A program made the translations under genes and the position numbers. Under the pieces are notes generated by a model that was not told the origin of the DNA, did not search any database, and saw nothing but the letters and a program-made list of their open reading frames with translations. A stretch of 64,000 nt of DNA from Gigaspora rosea (Eukaryota; Glomeromycota; Glomeromycetes; Diversisporales; Gigasporaceae): assembly GCA_003550325.1 (NCBI GenBank), contig QKWP01001206.1:93078-157077 (forward strand), read 5' to 3'. This document shows, in pieces, positions 56,930-64,000 of this stretch. How positions within the stretch are numbered: the stretch's first letter is position 1; each line of letters begins with the position of its first letter.

Positions 56930-57339
56930 TAAAAAAATAAATAAAAAAAAACTTAATAAAAAAAATAAATAAAAACTCTAATAAAAAAACTTAAATAAAA
57001 AAAAGTATTAATACATGTAATCAATTTTGATTGGTCAATCACAAGGTCACTATAGCATTAGGTTGGCATAAAATAATGCCTAAAATTAATAATACTTAAA
57101 TATAAAAAAGTTAGTAATTATAAACTTTTTTTAGAATTTAAAATTTTTATCTATATGTAAATATAAAAAATAAATTTCTAATATGTATTTATGTTTATAT
57201 TATTTAAAATATATTAATTATTAGTTTTATAAAAAGATCTTCTGCAACTCTACCTGCTGATCACCTGTACCAACAAATACACTAATATTTCAGAAGTAAA
57301 GTCTAGAAGAAACAGTAGAAAAACCAACAAATACATGCA
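56930..57339. other. No gene seen
   Basis: A/T-rich with AATAAAAAAA repeats near 56930-57010. Confidence 0.45.
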
Positions 57340-57490
57340 ACCTGGCAGCTATTATTTAGAGATACAGTTAACTGAGTATCTGCTAATAGCTTTAGAGTTT
57401 GTTACTCACCAAAACTAGCACTTGTCATTTAGAGGTAAAGTTCATAGACTACCTGCTAACAAGCTTAGAGTTTATTACTCACCAAAACCT
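57340..57490 (+). pseudogene. Broken second copy of the 25-residue-repeat fragment
   Basis: Two 75-bp units homologous to 12180-12330: GCTATTATTTAGAGATACAG... and TCATTTAGAGGTAAAGTTCATAGACTACC. The second unit still reads in frame (FRGKVHRLPANKLRVYYSPK); the first has lost frame and contains stops. Both loci differ after RV.Y/H, so the ancestral gene was not identical at that point. The family is not recognised. Confidence 0.45.
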
Positions 57491-57729
57491 GAGAAGTCTT
57501 TGGTGGTTCTCTGATGGATTTGGACTATATAGAAAGAGCTACTGTTTTTACTGTGGTTACAGGCAAATTCTTTTCAGTATCATTGTTTCGTGTATAATTT
57601 AATTTGTAATTCAAAAGAGATGTACAGAATTTCTATATATAGAAATGTGATAAAAAATAATAAAAACACTTAATACATATAATTTGAAACCAGAGTTAAA
57701 ATTTTCTAATCCTTGTCAATATTTGTTGT

Positions 57730-57981
57730 ATTTCTAACAAAAACTGTAGGGGCGATTTTCTTTTTCTAATAGTAGTAAAATCATCAAAATTGGTATAATA
57801 GATTATATAATATTCTTATTTTTGTTATTGTAGTTATATAAAAATTTTTTGCAAATCTGCAAAGAAAATTCATATAATTATAAAGACAAAAATGAGAATA
57901 TTTTATAATCTATTAGACCAATTTTAATAATTTTATCACTATTAGAAAGATAAAATTGCTTCTACAGTTTTTGTTAGAAAT
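57730..57981. mobile_element. ~250-bp foldback element
   Basis: ATTTCTAACAAAAACTGTAG at the left pairs with CTACAGTTTTTGTTAGAAAT at the right; the arms (~110 bp) continue through CTAATAGTAGTAAAATCATC and TATAATAGATTATA and carry the shared CCAATTTTGATGATTTTACTACT core in both. Non-coding. Confidence 0.7.
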
Positions 57982-58920
57982 GCAAAAGATGTTGACTTGA
58001 AAGGGATAAGAAATTTTAATTCTAGCTTTAGATTTTTGGCATTAATTGTTTTTATTATATTTAATATCTCCTCGTATATATATAGTACTAGGAAATGTGA
58101 AACATTAAAGTCCAGAGCATAATAGTCATTCAGATAATTTTTTACGGGATCACCCGCCATATCGGGCTAATCTGTATTGATCTGTTTATATGTTTTGAAA
58201 TGATGATTGGCTTAATATCACATGAGCGGAATCCGATATACACAAATTTTGGTCTATTGCTCTAGTGTAAAGTCCTCCACTACGCTCCAGACAATTACTA
58301 TAGTAATTCTTCCTATTTCTTATAAATTACTAATTAAATATTTTTTATAAATTTGTAAATTGATAAAAAAAATATTAATTAATATGTAATAAATTTATTT
58401 TTAAAACTTAATATTATAGTATATATAATTCAAATTAGTTTAGTAAAATAACATTCATTAGATTACTATTAGATTTAATATTATAAATAAGCTTTTTAAT
58501 TTATTGTATAAAATATAATATATGAAAAGTGATAATATGATCTATATTTATTTATATATTTTTTATTTATTTTTTTTTTTAAGATAAATTTATTTGTTAT
58601 TAGCAGTGACAGTTACTAGATTGCAATTGACCAATCATATCATAATATCAGGTAAAACATGTGTATAACTTTAAAATAAAGAAAATATTAAAATTTTCAA
58701 AAATTTACAATAGCACAAAATTTACCTATTAAATCACAGCCTATACCTTAACAACATACAGGAGTAATAGTAGCTTGGATACTAAATCTTTTGTGTTCTA
58801 ATTAAAAAAATTTTTTGCAAAATTTACTATATAATATACTCTACTCCAAATTTAACCCTTTGACTCTAATGACAATAAACTTTAATGTTGTTTTGATAAT
58901 TTGGTTGATCAACTGTAATT
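57982..58920. other. No gene seen
   Basis: Only a 72-codon minus-strand frame reaching into the foldback arm (57942-58160); no support. The rest is AT-rich. Confidence 0.45.
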
Positions 58921-58944
58921 TAGTTGGCAACAATTAAATTGATT

Positions 58945-59075
58945 TTTTATTTATTTATTTTTATTTATTTATTTATTTATTTTTATTTATATTTTTATTT
59001 ATTTATTTTTATTTATTTATTTATTTATTTTTATTTTATTTATTTATTTTTTATTTATTTAATTTATAGCTTCTT
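58945..59075. repeat. (TTTA)n/(TTTTTA)n microsatellite
   Basis: An almost unbroken ATTT/TATTT tract of ~130 bp. The 60-codon frame across it (poly Tyr/Phe/Leu) is a composition artefact. Confidence 0.9.
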
Positions 59076-60044
59076 TATTTTTTTTATTATTTGGCAACTT
59101 TGCTAGTAACTTTATTAAATTTCAGAGTACAAAAAAAGTTTATATACTTCTAATATATAAGACTGATATTATTTGACTATCTTAAAGTTGACCAAATATA
59201 ATCTGCTACACTAGTATAAAAAATACTAGAGCCTCTGTTAGACTACTATACTATAAAAAATGCATTTTTTTTTATAAAGGAAATAACTTCAATAGAGTAT
59301 AAAAAACAATCTTTAACTAAAAGAGAAATATAAAATGGAGGAATAAAAAAAATAAATAAAAATTTAAAAAACCTAAAAGAAAAAGTTAAAATAAAAAAGC
59401 CTTCTATCAAAGAAGTAAAAGTGAACAGATAAGTGGTAAAAATTATATAATACTGTGCAAAAAATGCACTATTTAAGTATTATTTATACTGTACATATAA
59501 AAAACTATGAATAAAAAAAGAAAAATTCTAGAAAAAATTTTGTATTCAGAATTTCTTCTAAATATATATATTCTACTGTATTCATTGTTTATTTTAATAG
59601 TTCTAAATTTTACATGTAATTTAATTTCAATATAGTAGGCATATTTCCAATTTGGGGGATGGCTTAAGTCAAGTACATCATGAGATTGCCTGATTTTTTG
59701 ATTTTGAATTAAAATTAATTGATACTGTATTAGGATTAGAGTTAAATTATAAATATAGAGAATAGTTTATATATAACAATATTGCATTTTTAACAATTTT
59801 ACTTTGAACCAAAACTGGTTTAAATAGTTATTTTTTATATTTTTCATGTTTTTGTTTTTGTCATCTTCTTTGTTTTGTTTGAACAGATCTGGGCTACATA
59901 TCAGGTAATTTTGTAATGTACCTAGCTTTAGCTGACCGTCAATTTGGAAAAAATAAATATTGCTAATCTTTTGCAAAGTAATTTTAGAAAACCAAAAGAA
60001 CAAAGAAAATACTAGAAGAACTAACTTATTTTGTGGGTTTAAAA
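59076..60044. other. No gene seen
   Basis: AT-rich, A-rich around 59270-59420; a minus-strand frame at 59767-60003 has no motif. Confidence 0.45.
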
Positions 60045-60998
60045 AGGACCTAAAATATACATTGATAGAAAGATTAGCTAAAGTGAAGTGAGTTTTGATT
60101 GTCTATATGCATGGTATCAATCAGTAAATGATTATATACATTTACAAACAAAATTTTGTATTTTTTATATCTTTTAGCAAAGGTTTCTCAATATCTATGT
60201 AATTAAACTTAATAAAATTTTTTTATTCAATTCTACAAGCTTGTAGAATTGGAATAAAAAAAGATTCATTGAGGTTGACCTGGTAGTTATTGAGAAACAT
60301 TTGTTTAAAGTTTAAAAAAATTATTGAAATTTTAAAAGAGAAATACAGATATATTTAGCTAGAATTATTTTTAAAATTTAAATAACTGAACCAAATTCAA
60401 TGAAAATTTTTTTATTTTAATTTTACAAGCCTGTAGAATTAAAGCAAAAGAATATATCGAACATGAATTTTAGTTGTTAAGAAATATTGATTAAAACTTC
60501 AAAAAAATTTAGCTGCAACTTCTCTTTTATAGGTGCTAAAATTTAATGAAGATTACTTAATAATATTTTTTATTTTAATTCTATGAGATTATAGAACTAA
60601 ATAAAAAACAATTTTGATCAAATTTTATTAGTTATATGCAAATAATCTTGTTTAAAATTGAAGCATCTATTAAAGAAAAGCTGTGGTTAAAATTTTTTAG
60701 CTTGCAATTAATATACCTCAACAACTACCAATCCAAATTTAATTATTTTTTTTATTTTAATTCTACAATTTTGTTAAATTATATTAAAATAATTTTCATT
60801 AAATTTGGTTTGATAATTATTAAGAAATTTTTATTTAAATTTTAAAAAACATAATTGTAACCATATATCTGTATTTTTCTTTTTAAGATTTGATATTTTT
60901 TTTAAACTTTGATAATTATTTACTGATTAACATTATGCATATAGACAATCAAAACTCACTCTGCTTTAGCTGACCTTTAAATAGATTAGGTAGGACCC
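60045..60998. mobile_element. ~950-bp inverted-repeat element with periodic internal palindromes
   Basis: Outer arms pair: AGTGAGTTTTGATTGTCTATATGC (about 60089) with GCATATAGACAATCAAAACTCACT (about 60938), and TTAGCTAAAG with CTTTAGCTGA further out. Between them TTCTACAAGCTTGTAGAA (60232), TTTACAAGCCTGTAGAA (60423), TCTATGAGATTATAGAA (60580) and TCTACAATTTTGTTAAA (60760) are spaced 160-190 bp in diverged repeats containing AATTTAGCTnGAA-like words. Non-coding; the TSD is not identified. Confidence 0.6.
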
Positions 60999-62104
60999 TG
61001 TTTATATATTTAAAACATTTGTAGTACATTCAATATAAATTTGTTAAAATGTTCATTATACTATTATACAAATTTCCTTTTTTAATAACAATTCCACTTG
61101 ACATTTGATGTACACTTAATTAATAATATCAAAATAGAAATAATGTACAGTTACTTATTATCAAAATTTGGTTTGTCATACATAATATAAGAATAAAATA
61201 CTGGTATATACATATACTTAATAAAAAGAAATATATAGTATGTATAATTAGCCAATTATTTACATTTATATTTAACATATTTTGCAAACCTATTATTATT
61301 TCTGTATTTATATTAATATATAATTCAAGAATTTGAACTGACTTTTAAAACTTGATATTTCTTGAAAATTACTATACAAATAAATATTCTAATGACAATA
61401 AAAACTTTTATTTTATTATAATTTTAATTTTATATTAGATGTATTACTATAGTAATGATATTATTATATATTTGTTTTTTTTTAGCCAAACTATATTTAC
61501 TTTCTAGTTTGCATTTTAAAATAATTTATAAGTTAAACCTCTATATATTATATTTTTTATATCTTTGGTATACATTAATTTATTAGATTTTAAAGTTAGT
61601 TTGTACACTTTATTATAAATTTAAAAATTCTATTAAAAAATAAATTATATATTTTAACTATATTTTAAAGTTTGTATATACTTTATAATAAAATTTAATT
61701 GTACACTTATATAATATTTAAAGACAAAGGTTATATTAGTATACAGGGGTCCTGGTCAGGTATTAGTTTGCTTATTTTTAGTGATTTTATACAGATCTTT
61801 TTTATTTATTGTAATTTTTTGCTTATTTTGAGTTTTTCTGCAGATTTTTTTATTTTTAGTAATTTTATAATTAACCTAACCTATTTATGTATATTTTGGA
61901 GTCCTATTTGAAACTATGTAAGTTTTTTTTACCCTTAGTCAGACCCTAAGTGACTCTTTATTAAACAATTTAATCTATGAATTGCAGAATTTTTAATATT
62001 ATAAGCATAATATCACTTTAATTCTATTTTTCAAGAATGCAAAATGTAACCTGCTGCACTATTTTGATACTACAAACTAAAGGCTTATTAGATAGACGGG
62101 ACAC
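60999..62104. other. No gene seen
   Basis: AT-rich. A 70-codon frame at 61699-61911 overlaps FSADFFIF-type repeats of TTTTTAGTGATTTTATA words (61775, 61853) and has no gene-like features. Confidence 0.45.
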
Positions 62105-62859
62105 TTGAAGAAGAGTTAACCCAGTGATTATCATGAATTATACCTCGATATAATCACATGGTAATTTGATTAGTTAACAAATTAGGAGATTCTTTAAGTA
62201 TACTATATAAAAATAACTGATAAGTGCATCTAATCTAAAAAAGCAGAGAAATACACTACCAGTGTTATAAATCAAAAATTTTTATTGGCGAGAATGCAAA
62301 AAAATATGCACAAAAAACCATTTAGCCACGGCAAAAAATGTTCTGGCCATGTGACGATCTGCAAATTCAAAACAAACGTTCGTCTCATAAGAAATAACCT
62401 CTGTGCACTAACAAAAAAATATTCCTTGATCGATTTTATTATATAAAACTAGAGGTTGGAACCGGTTTAAATAATCGGGTTTATCACATCAAAATACGGG
62501 TTTATCACATCAAAATTCGGGTTTATCACACCAAATTTTGAGTTTATCACACCAATTATTAATAATTGATGTGATAAACCCGAATTTTGGTGTGATAAAC
62601 CCGAATTTTGATGTGATAAACCCGATTATTTAAAACCGGTTCCAACCTCTATATAAAACGCTAACCCCAAACCCTAACATAGACACTAACCCTAACCCTA
62701 ATCTAAATAAACTTATCGGTAACCATGTGACCAGAACTTTTTAGTGCGCATTATCAATTTATCACCTGACATTTGTTTACATTTTTTGCCAATCAAAATC
62801 ACCATGTGATTATATCGAGGCGATAAATCGTGATAATCACTGTGTTAACTCTTCTTCAA
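62105..62859. mobile_element. ~755-bp inverted-repeat element with telomere-like words and a nested MITE
   Basis: Arms of ~65 bp pair: TTGAAGAAGAGTTAACCCAGTG at the left and the inverse of CACTGTGTTAACTCTTCTTCAA at the right, continuing through CGATATAATCACATGG. Inside are the AAACGTTCGTC dispersed repeat (62365-62445), the 202-bp MITE at 62450, and CCAAACCCTAACATAG...CTAACCCTAACCCTAATC (62665-62702). Confidence 0.7.
62450..62651. mobile_element. 202-bp hAT-like MITE made of 21-bp repeats, perfect 8-bp TSD
   Basis: TATAAAAC occurs exactly at 62442-62449 and 62652-62659. Ends TAGAGGTTGGAACCGGTTT are perfect inverted repeats. The left arm has four CGGGTTTATCACAtCAAAATn units and the right arm their inverse, meeting at CCAATTATTAATAATTG. 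The near-perfect state implies a recent insertion into the older inverted-repeat element. Confidence 0.88.
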
Positions 62860-64000
62860 TCTTCCCAGATAGACTACTCTTTTAGATTTCTTCTATCTAA
62901 GTTACCAGATGGAATATACTAAATCCATATCTAAAAGAAAGTAAAATTTCAATAAGAACAAAAAAGAGTATATAACAAAAAAGTGAAAAATATTAACTAA
63001 ACCTAAATGAATATCCAAATTTAAAAAAAAGAAATGGAACAAAGGTAGAAAAACAAAAAATGTAACAGAGTAAAAAGCATACTATTAGAACATGTACATA
63101 TAAGGTTGTAGTTTATAGAATAACATAAAGTTTAAGTTATATTGACAAAAACTTCTGCCTATACCACAGCTACCAAAAGTATCAACTTTATTTATAAACC
63201 CGATTTTAATTTTTTAAAAAAAAAAACCGTCATTGCTATCACTTCATTTACAATTTAAACCATATTATACTTCGTTTTTAAGCTATAAACCTAAAAAAAT
63301 TGGACACGAAATTATAAGTTTAAAAGCCCAAAGTTTATTTTTCTTAATGTCACGTTTACATAAGTCTTATATTCATTTAGCACACTATACACAATATTTA
63401 ACGTCGCGGATTGTTGTGAAATCGAATACTGGTGAAATTTGGAGTCTCATTTTAAAAATATAAACTCTACCAAAATCACTTATATTCTTTTATTAATAAC
63501 TCTAACCTTAAATCCTAACCCAATCATAAAAAAAAAAAGCTGACAAAAACGACTTAAAATTTTAAAAACCGTACATGAAATAGATCCAAATTTCACCATC
63601 ATCCGATTTCACGATACGATAATATATATACAATTGTGATTTCATCAACCATACACACGTGTTTGCTAATTTAACGATAGTATCCACAACTTTGCTCATC
63701 ATACACCACTACTAAAATAAAAAAGGATATAAAATCAAAATGAATTATAAAATTCCTGATCGACCCGAATCTGAGATCTGGACAATTAGCGAGAAAAAAA
63801 ATAATAAAAGAAATAAATCAAAGTTTGTTGTTACGTGAAATACAAAAATGCTTGGGTCACTTGCATTGTAAAAACTTGATGAAAATAAATAATTTCTTTA
63901 TTTCTTAATTAAAACACGTCTACTTGATTTTAGACAATAGTATATGTATATATCTTTTATTGAGATTTCAAAATACTATTAAAACTTCACGAAACATAAA
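62860..64000. other. No gene; inverted repeat near 63400-63620
   Basis: GTGAAATCGAATACTGGTGAAATTTGGA (63416) pairs with TCCAAATTTCACCATCATCCGATTTCAC (63585); between them are CTAACCTTAAATCCTAACCC words (63502). The frame at 63233-63463 opens on TTG and crosses the repeat, so it is not annotated as a gene. The remainder shows nothing. Confidence 0.5.

Noticed and set aside
58924..59106. Hydrophobic 60-codon ORF
   Set aside because: Pure translation of a TTTA microsatellite.
62460..62640. Regularly spaced 21-bp repeats suggesting a CRISPR array
   Set aside because: Eukaryotic context, no unique spacers, repeats are head-to-tail and mirrored in inverted arms with TIRs and an 8-bp TSD: a foldback MITE.
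63233..63463. 76-codon ORF with balanced composition
   Set aside because: No ATG (opens on TTG), overlaps one arm of an inverted repeat, no recognised motif; left as non-coding.

Overview
This is a very AT-rich (roughly three quarters A+T by eye), intron-containing, transposon-saturated eukaryotic nuclear window. Three things point to an arbuscular mycorrhizal fungus of the Glomeromycotina, most likely Rhizophagus: the style of the protein kinase with its short AT-rich introns, the Sel1-repeat genes built on KAFIYYQKSAEMG-type units, and a gene resembling the DUF6589-like family that I recall as abundant in that genus. The species call rests on recognition, not on a database search.

Layout. 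1-21.4 kb holds no credible host gene. It is a stack of non-autonomous DNA transposons and foldback elements nested in an older repeat, followed by a 2 kb degenerate tandem array (14.2-16.2 kb). One inverted-repeat element (11.85-13.65 kb) carries a less AT-rich internal segment with two short unrecognised reading frames, one made of two 25-residue repeats. 21,447-32,084 is a complete but dead minus-strand Ty3/Gypsy LTR retrotransposon. Its gag, protease, RT, RNase H and integrase are all recognisable, all broken by stops and frameshifts, and two further elements are inserted in the integrase half.

34.5-50.4 kb is the gene-bearing part. It contains a three-exon protein kinase (minus), a Sel1-repeat gene split by a small transposon with an exact 8-bp target duplication (minus), an intact Sel1 gene (plus), a decayed Sel1 relic, and a four-exon DUF6589-like gene with a stop and two frameshifts in exon 2. 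50.4-64 kb is again gene-poor: hAT-like and other small elements, a striking satellite of alternating long palindromes (54.1-55.9 kb), and further inverted-repeat elements.

How things fit together. The kinase and Sel1 genes belong to expanded signalling and adaptor-like families; nothing here suggests an operon or dedicated pathway. The main biology is the transposon landscape. Several inverted-repeat families with different termini and target-site duplications (TA, TAA/TTA, others) share one internal hairpin 'core' sequence, and this is the best candidate for something undescribed. Boundaries were read by eye; exact ends are given where a target-site duplication supports them.
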